Both the position numbers and the translations under genes were made by a program. The notes beneath the pieces were generated by a model, which was given only the letters and a program-made list of their open reading frames with translations, was not told the DNA's origin and searched no databases. A stretch of 64,000 nucleotides of DNA. Source: Diploscapter coronatus (taxonomy: Eukaryota; Nematoda; Chromadorea; Rhabditida; Rhabditidae). Position 1 is the first letter of the stretch; every line of letters starts with the position of its first letter. The DNA is taken from assembly GCA_964036155.1 (NCBI GenBank), contig OZ038422.1:85149201-85213200 (forward strand), written 5' to 3'. Shown in pieces: positions 47,260 through 56,561 of this stretch.

Positions 47260-48173
47260 TTTGAAAAACGTTACCCGCAAATATGAGAAAGCAGTCTGGC
47301 AGCGAATTGCCTTAGAGCGAAATGTCGCTCGAATTCCACGGACGCGATTTGACGACTCAGCAGACAGGACAGAATTGAGGGGATCAGCACGTGCAACTTA
47401 AAGATTTTTAAAATGTTTATTTTATGACTATTTTAATGAAGTTTGAACTATTTTTATTCCTTACATTCTTCTCCATGGAAGTATTTGGGTTGTGCAGCAG
47501 ACTTTGCAACGTTCGCATCAGCGCCACCAAATTGGAAATGTTTCCCGAAGCCAGGTGAGTGCGGACGCCTGAAAAAAAAGAGTTTCAAATAAATAGGTCC
47601 CGTTTTAGTATTTGAATAAATCTAACGAAAAAATTATACCTTCAGAAATAAAGAGCGAAAATCTCGGCACGAGCGACTGAAGACCAGCGTCGAATCGGAT
47701 GCACTGCAAAGCCTCTTCACGCTTTTCTTCGTCCTGACCGATGATCGCCTCGGTGATTTCCTTGTAGAAGACTTGTTGTTCCTGAAAATATATTTAATTA
47801 TTTAGATCGAGCACTTTTCGTTCAAATTAGTCTTTCTAAAAATTTGAGAAGAACTCATTTTAGTTTTGGGAGATAAGTACTCGTTTTTTAGGAAAAGCAA
47901 CCTACCAAAGTAAGCTGATGCATGGTAATAGTCTGCGGGTCGGGTTGTTGTGGGATCAGGTTCAATCGGTTCTCCTCCTGAAATTAAAGAAACCAATCAT
48001 GAAAAATAAATTCAATAAACACAAATTGATCCCTTGTAGTTTTCATATTTTTGACTTACCTCCAAACTCTGCAAGTGTAGAGCGTGGCGACTTCTGAAAA
48101 CGTATCGAAATTTTCAAAATTTAAGAATAGCTTTAACTTTTAATAAAAAAAAATATTTATTGAATAAAATATG
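47260..48173 (-). pseudogene. Truncated TAF6 segment (duplicate of internal exons of the second TAF6)
   Basis: Near-identical to 52382-54956 of the second TAF6 gene, introns included. It carries copies of five internal exons: 48060-48093, 47906-47977, 47640-47781, 47465-47568 and 47276-47396 (for example [20 protein letters not shown] and [16 protein letters not shown]). All five frames are open and the splice phases are preserved, but there is no histone-fold N-terminus and no C-terminal exons. The last exon's donor has changed (GCAAGTACG to GCGGGTAACG). One missense difference is visible (Ala to Thr in exon 47906-47977). It lacks the 1.7-kb foldback element that its source now carries, keeping a single TTAA at 47398-47401. 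Best read as a recent partial segmental duplication; transcription cannot be judged. Confidence 0.85.
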
Positions 48174-48258
48174 CGTTGCAGCAGCTAATTCCCGATAGAA
48201 CCAAATGAAACGATAGGGAACTGGCTTGAATATCAACCTTCTATTTCAAAATATTCAA

Positions 48259-48773
48259 TATTAGAATTGGAATAGAAGTATAGATAGAGACAGAAGGAGA
48301 AACAATGTGAAATGTAGAAAATTAGCAAAATTCGCAGCAGCGAGTTATTCGTTTAAGATGCGATACACAAATTAGCATTGCGTGAGAATTCAACGATGGG
48401 AATCATTTGCGGATGGCTTCATTACTTATTTTGTTCTACGCCAAAGCGGCCATCTTTGGAACAACCCGAACGTCTGCGCTGATGGGCAACGTCGTAAGTA
48501 CTGTTGATCTAAACTGAACAAAGGAATCGCGAAACACTGGATTGGAGAGCGGGGATGTTCGCGGTGGGGTGCGGTTTGTTTCGCACCGTACCGCGAACAT
48601 TCCTATTGGAGAGTAATTCGATATTGCATCATTTGTGCATTGAGTATCGCCTCCTTTCTGCATAATATTTTTTGTACCCCCCTCTGTAAGATCTGCAATG
48701 CGCTCGTGGAAGCGTGCACAGATGCGCTTCCGACGCCTCATTAAGATTTCTGAAATTTTCGTCGACGTTTTAG
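48259..48773. repeat. Direct repeat unit 1 (tandem small-gene region)
   Basis: Starts TATTAGAATTGGAATAGAAG and runs to the acceptor GACGTTTTAG. It is repeated at 49164-49645 with most bases identical, including intron and hairpin. Differences concentrate in the short first exon (about 48413-48493 versus 49316-49372). Confidence 0.85.
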
Positions 48774-48938
48774 ATTGGTTCCATCGTTCGAGTGGTATTC
48801 CGGCTCAATCTCCGCGGCGATAACGATCGCCCTGAGAATGCCACGCAAAGCAGAAACATCGTCATCGGCGTCGCAAAGATGCAAGTCATCGCGGCAGCCC
48901 CCGCAAACGACGCTAAAACGGTAAGTAATTTCCACTAG
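48413..48938 (+). CDS. Unrecognised small gene, tandem copy 1
   Basis: Exon 1 48413-48493 opens with ATG and a hydrophobic stretch (MASLLILFYAKAAIFGTT), ending GNV|GTAAGT. Exon 2 starts 48774 after CGTTTTAG and reads IGSIVRVVFRLNLRGDNDRP, later NIVIGVAKMQVIAAAPAND, and stops at TAG 48936-48938 if the GTAAGT at 48921 is read through; about 81 residues. The frame is supported by the parallel structure of copy 2 (same start position, same splice sites, similar residues: I-x-x-[IL]-V-x-x-VFR and QS[RH]NI[VI]IGV). The hydrophobic start may be a signal peptide. No known family was recognised. The intron contains a strong hairpin at 48554-48601. Confidence 0.45.
48554..48601 (+). other. Strong hairpin in intron of small gene copy 1
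   Basis: GATGTTCGCGGTGGGGTGCG pairs with CGCACCGTACCGCGAACATT around a TTTGTTT loop. The equivalent hairpin in copy 2 (49433-49475) is perfect: GATGTTCGCGGTGCG against CGCACCGCGAACATC. GC-rich in an AT-rich intron. Confidence 0.65.
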
Positions 48939-48950
48939 TCTTGCAAAAAT

Positions 48951-49038
48951 GTACACAATTCGCAACCCTGATCCTATGAATTTTCTTCGTTCCTTTAACG
49001 TTTGGCGAAAATCAGCATAACCTTTTTCCGAGATTAAT
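48951..49038. repeat. Inverted-repeat arm (left) around small gene copy 2
   Basis: Starts GTACACAATTCGCAACCCTG and includes TTTTCTTCGTTCCTTTAACG and TTTCCGAGATTAAT. It is matched in reverse complement by 49953-50038, at roughly 80 percent by eye. The two arms enclose the whole second tandem unit, so 48951-50038 looks like a 1.1-kb element with long terminal inverted repeats. Confidence 0.7.
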
Positions 49039-49163
49039 CTTAACCGAGGCAGCTAATTTTGTCATATACGTGATCAGCGTATTTGAGTTAGTAAGGTACG
49101 TCACGCCGCTACCCTTTCTCTTATTGACAAATGACATTTTTGGAAAGGAGGGAACGGTGTGGT

Positions 49164-49645
49164 AATATTAGAATTAGAATAGAAGTATAGATAGAGACAG
49201 AAGGAGAAACAATGAAATGTAGAAAATTAGCAAAATTCGCAGCAGCGAGTTATTCGTTTAAGATGCGATACACAAATTAGCATTGTATGAATTTAGCGAT
49301 GAAAATGATTTGTCGATGATGACTTCATTACTTACTACGACTGACCCAATCCACCACACCATGGGCAATGCTGTAAGTACTGCTGATCTAAACTGAACAA
49401 AGGGATCGCGAAACACTGGATTGAAGAGCGGGGATGTTCGCGGTGCGGTGCGGTTTGTTTCGCACCGCGAACATCTCTGTGAGACAGTAATTCGATATTG
49501 CATCATTTGTGCATTGAGTATCGCCTCCTTTCTGCATAATATTTTTGTACCCCCTCTGTAAGATCTGCAATGCGTTCGTGGAAGCGTGCACAGATGCGCT
49601 TCCGACGCCTCATTAAGATTTCTGAAATTTTCGTCGATGTTTTAG
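49164..49645. repeat. Direct repeat unit 2 (tandem small-gene region)
   Basis: Second copy of the unit at 48259-48773, beginning TATTAGAATTAGAATAGAAG and ending GATGTTTTAG. It lies inside the inverted-repeat arms at 48951-49038 and 49953-50038. Confidence 0.85.
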
Positions 49646-49943
49646 ATATCCGAACTAGTTCAACGGGTCTTCCGCAGAAGATCTCACGAAGGTAACTTAA
49701 AAGTACTTATAAAAATTCGAATTTATAGATATAGTAAAATGTCTATTTTTGAATAGCGAATTAAAATTAAGTTGAAAAGGGATTTTTTATCTCTTCAAAA
49801 TTCTAACTTATCTACCATGATCATTTCATTCAATAGCTATCATATTCGTAGCTCCTGGTCGTGTCGGTAGCGTCGTCCAGTCCCACAACATCATCATCGG
49901 GGTATCTCATATGCATTTCACCACGACGACAAAAGCACGATAA
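49316..49943 (+). CDS. Unrecognised small gene, tandem copy 2
   Basis: Exons 49316-49372 (MMTSLLTTTDPIHHTMGNA), 49646-49691 (ISELVQRVFRRRSHE) and 49852-49943 (APGRVGSVVQSHNIIIGVSH ... stop TAA); 195 bases, 64 residues; phases match. Compared with copy 1 the N-terminus has lost its hydrophobic stretch, and an extra intron splits the part that is continuous in copy 1. Family unknown. The greater divergence in coding than in intronic sequence is odd and would fit relaxed or changed function, or a non-coding role for the unit. Confidence 0.4.
49433..49475 (+). other. Perfect hairpin in intron of small gene copy 2
   Basis: Perfect 15-base stem GATGTTCGCGGTGCG / CGCACCGCGAACATC with a short loop containing GTTTGTTT. 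Conserved in position with 48554-48601. Confidence 0.65.
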
Positions 49944-49952
49944 ATGATTTCC

Positions 49953-50038
49953 ATTAATCTCGGAAAGAGATTGTTGACGTTTGCAAAACGTTAAAGGAAC
50001 GAAGAAAATTTGTAGAACCAGGGTTGCAAATTTTGTAC
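49953..50038. repeat. Inverted-repeat arm (right) around small gene copy 2
   Basis: Reverse complement of 48951-49038; contains CGTTAAAGGAACGAAGAAAA and CAGGGTTGCAAATTTTGTAC. Confidence 0.7.
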
Positions 50039-50382
50039 ACGATGACGAGTTTTAAAGATTCAAATATATATTTTAATTTTCAGGTGTGCGCGTGTGTGTG
50101 TTATTGTGTGGCGGGAAGTGATGTTCGTCTACCTCCTCGTGGTACTTCCTGGATATCCCTCAAAGGATAACTGAACGGCGAACGACAATTTGATCTATGA
50201 AAATCTCTAAATATTTATCTCATTTTACTTTAAATTTGAAATCGACAATAAATCATTGTTTAACTAATAAATGGATAATTCAAAAATTAAAGAAAGAAAT
50301 TTTCATAACCATGCATGCTCTAGCATTTCCATCTTTGCACTTGCTTGTCTTTCAGATAAAACTATAAAGAGCCATATCGTTT

Positions 50383-50574
50383 ATGTTCTGTGAATTTTTA
50401 CTTGCTAATAATACATTGTCTAATGAAGAATCAGAGTACATTATTCAAGTGTTGTCCATTGCATTATTTGATGAAATAAAATGCACGAAGGGAGAGAAAA
50501 GAGCAAAAATCCAAGAATCAATTAATCGTAATCCTTTGGATGTCTTCGAGAGTTGTCTGCATCATGTGCATTGA
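50383..50574 (+). CDS. Candidate small ORF with trans-splice-like acceptor, unrecognised
   Basis: A 63-codon frame from ATG at 50383, 24 bases after a good nematode acceptor (TGTCTTTCAG, ending at 50356). It reads MFCEFLLANNTLSNEESEYI and later KGEKRAKIQESINRNPLDVF; composition is protein-like and moderately charged. No homolog was recognised. It may be a small gene or an exon remnant. The rest of 50044-51017 shows nothing else except a CA/GT-rich patch at 50083-50103. Confidence 0.3.
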   Translation: MFCEFLLANNTLSNEESEYIIQVLSIALFDEIKCTKGEKRAKIQESINRNPLDVFESCLHHVH

Positions 50575-51017
50575 AATTCAATTATTATTTCACATTTTAT
50601 TGAACAAAATCTGAGATTATTATAACCAAGATTTATTTTATGTTAATTTCTCCGACTTCACGCCATTCATTCATTTGTGGATCGTGTCCCTTCATTGAAT
50701 CACAAAACTTCCTATGAAGATTAAATTTTTCGAAATCGAAATCCTGTCTCAGCTCTGCTTTGCATACCTTTCGTTGTGTTTCGAAAATTCTTCATTATAT
50801 CAATTTATATCAACAACGAAATACATGTATTAAAACGATAAAAGTGAGATCAGATTGCGGAAATCTTAGGGTTTCGGAAAGTTTGCCAATTTTCCTTCTT
50901 TGCTAACACTATTTACCTCAAAAATGGGAGAACTTAACCTTTTTTTTAAAGGATGATCTTTGAAAATTAGTAGTCAAAAGACGGAGAACTTTCCAAAAGT
51001 CCGAAATTGTTCAAAAT

Positions 51018-54000
51018 TTAGATATCACTCGATACACAGTTCCTATACACCTCGTCGCCAAACTCGCCGAAAAGTTTACGGTAGTCTGACGAATTTCTGA
51101 GATCCTGCGGCACCTCCCAACGCATATACTCGACCAGGATTTTCTGAAAATGTATTCTAATTTTTAAATTGCAAATTTTCAGAGAAAGATATATGGAGAT
51201 GAAATTGTGAAAAAATAAACTTGGAGAAAAATGCCAAATTATTTTGTTTTTAGATATTTTTTTCGAGAAAACGATATGGAGAAATTTCCCGGCTACCTGT
51301 ATTCACAGACGCATAGGGAATGTGAGAAAAGTGGGGAAATAGGAAAAAAGAGTCATCTGTGTTTGTAACCCGTCTGTAAATACAAGGGGCCAAATTTTCC
51401 AACTCACCACCACAAAACTCTTCAATTTCTCGACGATGTTTGCCTCGTCCGGGAAATCGCCGTTTTCGAGCTGTCTGGAAAGTGACGGCACCAGCGGGAC
51501 GAACACGACTCTGATGGCCTGAAATTTTAAAATTAAACAAAATTGCATGTTATTTGAAGAAATGTCATGTTGAAAAAGTAAGTTGTGACCTATTCTCAAT
51601 CATTCTCGGTATAAGTTTCCAGGTCGGTACTTCGCTGTTTTTCATTATCTCATATTTACTAACAATCAGTGCAGATAAGATCAGGCCACGTGAAAGGAGA
51701 TGAAAGGGTCGAACATTTATAACCGTAACTCTAGATTTTCTATTCGAATTTTTCAAAATTTTATTTGCTTTTCCATTAGCACCAAGACGGTATGTTGATG
51801 CCATTTGAATTTCGTGCAAATGGGATGATCCGGTAATGACGTTGTTTTCGATTGTTAATCAAAATGATATTGTGTTTTCAATTTATGCCTTTTTATCGTT
51901 AGGAAAAATCTCACTTCAAGCCCCAACTCTCTGATCGCGCAAACCGCTCCGTAAACCGAAGGCACGAATCCCGGTTCACAGTTGCAAATGGTCTGGGCCA
52001 GAACGCGACAAACTCTCGTATGCAAGGCCAGCGAGAGGTGGCGACTGAAATTCAAATTTAAACAAAAAATCGGAAATTTGGAAACCGCGAGACCACGAGA
52101 CATTGAGAAAATAGTGTGGAAAAAGAAAGCCTATCACCCTTTATACCCTACTCTAGCCTTATATTATTTCGTGCTATATATTCTGTCTCGTGGTCTCGCG
52201 GTTTCCAAATAGCCAAAAAATCTAAATTCTCACGTATTATTCAAACATTTTCACATCGCCTTTCATGAATTTTCGAGGAAAAATACATAAAAAAAAGTAG
52301 ATTTTCGACAAAGAAAAAAATTGAAACGAAAAAAGCATTCAAATTATTAAAATGAATTCTAAAAGTGGGAAAAACGAGACATTTGAAAACGTACTTGCAA
52401 ATATGAGAAAGCAGTCTGGCAGCGAATTGCCTTAGAGCGAAATGTCGCTCGAATTCCACGGACGCGATTTGACGACTCAGCAGACAGGACAGAATTGAGG
52501 GGATCAGCACGTGCAACTTAAGAGTGAATGTCAATAAAAACCAAAGTCTTAGCAAAGGGGTGTTTCCAGGAGTTCTCGAATCGGGCTGATTTTTACATAT
52601 ATTGTTCAGTTTTTCACGCTGATCATCATGGTGCTATTCGTTTTTCATAAAAATGATCGTATGCAGGATTACGGTAGCTTAAAGTTTTGAGAGATCCGAC
52701 CTCAGGAAAAAATTCATAACTTTCTTATTTCTGAACTAAATCGAGTAGGGTTTTCAGCATTGGGTAGTCCATGAAAAACTCTACAAATGATGTAACTATG
52801 ACCACCTGCTACGATCAATAACTTTCCGCCAAAAAATTAATTTCCGAAAATTCGACCCTGTCCGACTGCAGTTTTTGATTTTTTTACCCAAACTAGAGTC
52901 CGATACCCAAGCTGGAAAAGGGCTTATTTTGTAGAGAGTTAAATTCTGCACCTGAATATGTAAAAATTTTCAAAAAAAATGGTCGTCGAAACCACGAAAA
53001 ATGCGTCCGAACGCATAAAACCAGGGTGATCATTTCATAGCATTAGCTTTGACCCCCCATAACTTTCTTATTTCTGGACCAAATTTCATGATTATATTTT
53101 TATTTTGTAGATCTTGAGCAGGAGAATAATATAAAAATATAAAGAAATTTTTTAGAAATTAATTTTGGTGGGAATAAATTACCCGAAGTTACCCTATATA
53201 CCCGTACTACGTTTATGCGTAAATGACGTTGGAAAAAGTCGTACTTCCAGTATGTTGTGTAGATGGATGTGGTGAATAAATTTCGTTCCAGGACAGACCT
53301 CGGATTTATTATCGTTGGGGCTCCAGAATTTTTTGAAGTACAATGGCCAAATTCAGCATAATGCCTTTATAATACAAATTTTCAAAAATTCATATCTCCC
53401 TGTGTGTGCACTTCCTAGAATAAGTTCTAAAACAAAAGTTGATCAACTTGAAGAGCTCTACAAAATTCTATGAAAAACTTTGACATTAACTCACATTACC
53501 CTTGTAAACACAGTACGGGTATATAGGGTAACTTTAGATAATTTTTTCCCGCCAAAATTAATTTCTAAAAATTTTCTTTTTATTTTTACATTATTCTCCC
53601 CGACAAGATCTACAAAATAAAAAAAGAATCATTCAATTTGGCTGGAAAATAAGAAAGTTATGATGAGTCAAAGTTAACACTACGAAATAATCATCCTGAT
53701 TTTACGCGTTCGGACGCATTTTTCGTGGTTTCGACGACCCTTTTTTTTGAAAATTTTTAAATATTCAAATGCAGAATTAAATTCTCTACAAAATAAGCCC
53801 TTTTCCAGCTTGGGTATCGGACTCTAATTTGGGTAAAAAATCGAAAAACTGCGACCAGGTAAGAAACACATTTTCGAATTTTTTTCACATTTTTTAATTT
53901 TCCCACCAAACTATCGATTTTCGAAAATGGTCGTGGCTACATTATTTGTAGAGTTTTTCATGGGCTATCTAATGCTGAAAACTCCATTCGATTTGGTCAA

Positions 54001-56157
54001 CAAATAAGAAAGTTATGAATTTTTTCCCGAGGTCGGATATGTCAAAATTTTAGGCTACCGTAATCCGACATAAGATAATTTTTATGAAAAATGAATAGCA
54101 CCACGAGAATCAGCGTGAAAAACTGTATAAGATATATGAAAATTAGCCAAATCGACGGACCCCTGGAAACATCGACTTTGGTCCTTACTGACATTCACTC
54201 TTAAAGCTCTTTGTTTCATTTTAATTTTATGACTATTTTTCCTTACATTCTTCTCCATGGAAGTATTTGGGTTGTGCAGCAGGCTTTGCAACGTTCGCAT
54301 CAACGCCACCAAATTGGAAATGTTTCCCGAAGCCAGGTGAGTGCGGACGCCTGAAAAATAAAAGAAAAAAAAAGCTCAAATAAATAGATCCCGTTTTAGT
54401 ATTTGAATAAATCTAACGAAAAAATTATACCTTCAGAAATAAAGAGCGAAAATCTCGGCACGAGCGACTGAAGACCAGCGTCGAATCGGATGCACTGCAA
54501 AGCCTCTTCACGCTTTTCTTCGTCCTGACCGATGATCGCCTCGGTGATTTCCTTGTAGAAGACTTGTTGTTCCTGAAAATATATTTTTAATTATTTAGAT
54601 CGAGCACTTTTCGTTCAAATTAGTCTTTCTAAAAATTTGAGAAGAACTCATTTTAGTTTTGGGAGATAAGTACTCGTTTTTTTCAGGAAAAGCAACCTAC
54701 CAAAGTAAGCTGATGCATGGCAATAGTCTGCGGGTCGGGTTGTTGTGGGATCAGGTTCAATCGGTTTTCCTCCTGAAATTAAGGAAAAAAATAAATTCAA
54801 TAACACAAATTGATCCCTTGTAGTTTTCATATTTTTGACTTACCTCCAAACTCTGCAAGTGTAGAGCGTGGCGACTTCTGAAAACGTATCGAAATTTTCA
54901 AAATTTAAGAATAGCTTTAACTTTTAGTAAAAAATTTAATTTTCGAATAAAATATGTTTTATTTTTACTTGAGCGACGGAACGGGATTTTCCGGAATCGC
55001 GGGCTGCTCACCCTCAATCGCTAGCCAATGTGCTAAAAATTTGAATTCAATTTAACGAGTAAAAAATGGTTTTAAAAAATAAGAGAACACAACCTCTAAT
55101 ATAAGGATCCCCAGTGATTTTGCCTTGCTGCTGAGAGAGAATCTGAGTGAGCAGGAGCGCTTCCGAATCATCCACGAGAATGTCCCTGCCCCCAGAGTCG
55201 GCAAATCGAAACGGAATCTCCTGGTTGGTCGTGAAGCCGAAACGGGGCTGGAATTTTGTTAAATTATCCAAAACAAAATTTCTTAAAAAAACTTAATCCT
55301 CATATTTTATATAAAAATAAATTGATCTTCGCTGATTTCAGATAAAAATAAGTCTTCGCTTTCCTTTTGAAATATGTCAATATAAAATTATTTAGGAAAA
55401 ATCTTATCTTTGTGTTTTTAAAAAAAAAAAAATGGAAAGTACCGGAATTTTCTGAAGCACCAGCGCCGAATCGACGTCTTTGCAGATCATTTGCTGCCTC
55501 CTAAAGTTCAAATTCAATATTTTTAAACAGATTAAATTCATAATAGAAATTTAAAAATCTAAACCTGCAGTGGAACATGACTCGTTTAGCGTTCGTCAGA
55601 ATGTCGCGAATGCAGATGTTCAGGGAAGAGGCGATAGCATGGCGGGCTGGAAAGAAGTCAAAATTCAGGAATACAAAAAATAAGATCCGCACTTTTCCAA
55701 GAAAAAAAGCCATTTTATGGCAATTACTAAATGGCGGTGTGCCCTTTCCACACTATTCCTTTCAAATTTCACCCTTTTGTTTCTCTCCAACTATAGAACT
55801 CCACCATGCGCCACTCCGCCGTTTAGTAATTGCCCCATTTTATTTGAAAAGTTATTTTTAAAGAAAAACCTTTAGGATCTAAGTCATCCGGGTAAATGCC
55901 GCTTTTTTCTGCAATGCCATTCACAAAACCGTCATCAAAACCCACGTCCGGATTCGCAATTGGAACTGATACTAAAATTTTATTTCTTCGAAATTTTTTT
56001 AAAATCTTTCTTTAAAAAGATATTCTTAAAAAGAGGTTGTTTTTCAAAAATTTCTTGATCTACTTTCAAATTTTAAGCCTTGATCTTTTCTGAAACGAAT
56101 TTTCCTACCATCTCTAGGCCAATCAGAAGATGATCCAGGCTCCGGATCTTTTTCCAT
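51018..56157 (-). CDS. taf-6: TAF6 paralog 2 (diverged TFIID subunit), with large intronic insertion
   Basis: TAF6 is a histone-fold/HEAT subunit of TFIID that pairs with TAF9. Exons: 56109-56157, 55870-55965 (or to 55971), 55565-55646, 55443-55500, 55094-55247, 54969-55032, 54844-54877, 54701-54772, 54431-54572, 54247-54350, 52395-52516, 51915-52044, 51408-51518, 51018-51143; about 447 residues, phases consistent. Start: ATG 56157, just after GAATTTTAG. Histone-fold part: [43 protein letters not shown]6 middle: [24 protein letters not shown] part: [57 protein letters not shown]. More diverged from canonical TAF6 than the copy upstream. The 54246/52517 intron is about 1.7 kb because of the foldback element; other introns are 43-400 bases and several hold MITEs. 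Confidence 0.88.
51291..51391. mobile_element. MITE-like inverted-repeat element, family B, copy 2 (TAF6 paralog 2 last intron)
   Basis: GGCTACCTGTATTCACAGAC at 51291 is inverted as GTCTGTAAATACAAGGGGCC ending at 51391. Same ends as 2402-2493. Its right end lies 16 bases from the donor of exon 51408-51518. Confidence 0.65.
52076..52210. mobile_element. MITE-like inverted-repeat element, family E, copy 1 (TAF6 paralog 2 intron)
   Basis: ATTTGGAAACCGCGAGACCA at 52076 pairs with TGGTCTCGCGGTTTCCAAAT ending at 52210; outer arms of over 25 bases (including CGAGACA/TGTCTCG) are perfect. Similar ends (ATTTGGAAACCTCGA) occur at 61976-62100. Confidence 0.8.
52522..54200. mobile_element. 1679-base foldback element flanked by TTAA (non-autonomous)
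   Basis: Ends GAGTGAATGTCAATAA (52522) and the inverted TTACTGACATTCACTC (to 54200), each flanked outside by TTAA (52518-52521 and 54201-54204). Long arms pair: roughly 52522-53215 against 53505-54200 (for example GATCATCATGGTGCTATTCG against its inverted partner near 54095, and ACCCTATATACCCGTACTAC against GTACGGGTATATAGGG near 53515), leaving a loop of about 290 bases. No open frame of note. TTAA target duplication is the signature of piggyBac-type transposases, but the GAGTG terminus is not the canonical CCC, so the superfamily is only suggested. The matching site in 47260-48173 has one TTAA and no element. Confidence 0.85.
55719..55834. mobile_element. MITE-like inverted-repeat element (TAF6 paralog 2 intron)
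   Basis: GGCAATTACTAAATGGCGG at 55719 is inverted as CCGCCGTTTAGTAATTGCC ending at 55834. Lies between exons 55565-55646 and 55870-55965. Confidence 0.75.
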
Positions 56158-56561
56158 AACGTCTAAAATTCAAATTAAAGTTTAAAAAATTTTAATTTGA
56201 AGATATACAACAGCTTTGAACTGTTTCCGACTTTTCTTTGAAAGAACGAATAGGGTCAAAACTTTATATATGTATATCGTAGGTTATATCAGCAGGAAAA
56301 TCGATATTATTGATTGGGAGAGAATGTCGACGTTCAAAAATTACGTTATTCGTTCCTCTCGTTTCTCTTCTACGCGATTCACTATTTTACTCCGAAATTC
56401 GATTTCTAATTGCTGCTGCATGTATACCGACTTTCTCTCCAATCAACGATACAATACTCAATTAAGATAAAACTGATAAATACAGAAAAACACCCGACTA
56501 AGAATCGGCCTGGAAAACATTGAACCCGCATATAAAAATCAAATTTGGAGATCTTGTTTTT
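56158..56561. other. Short spacer between the two TAF6 genes
   Basis: 404 bases from the TAF6 paralog 1 stop to the ATG of paralog 2. It contains an imperfect inverted pair (ATTGATTGGGAGAGAATGTC near 56308 and GACTTTCTCTCCAATCAAC near 56431) and, at 56163-56164, the AG of a TTGAATTTTAG acceptor six bases before the ATG. The spacing is within the range of nematode operons. Confidence 0.5.
56163..56172 (-). promoter_or_regulatory. Putative trans-splice acceptor of TAF6 paralog 2
   Basis: TGAATTTTAG directly upstream of ACGTTATGG. No in-frame upstream exon was found, so the AG is best read as a spliced-leader site. Confidence 0.45.
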
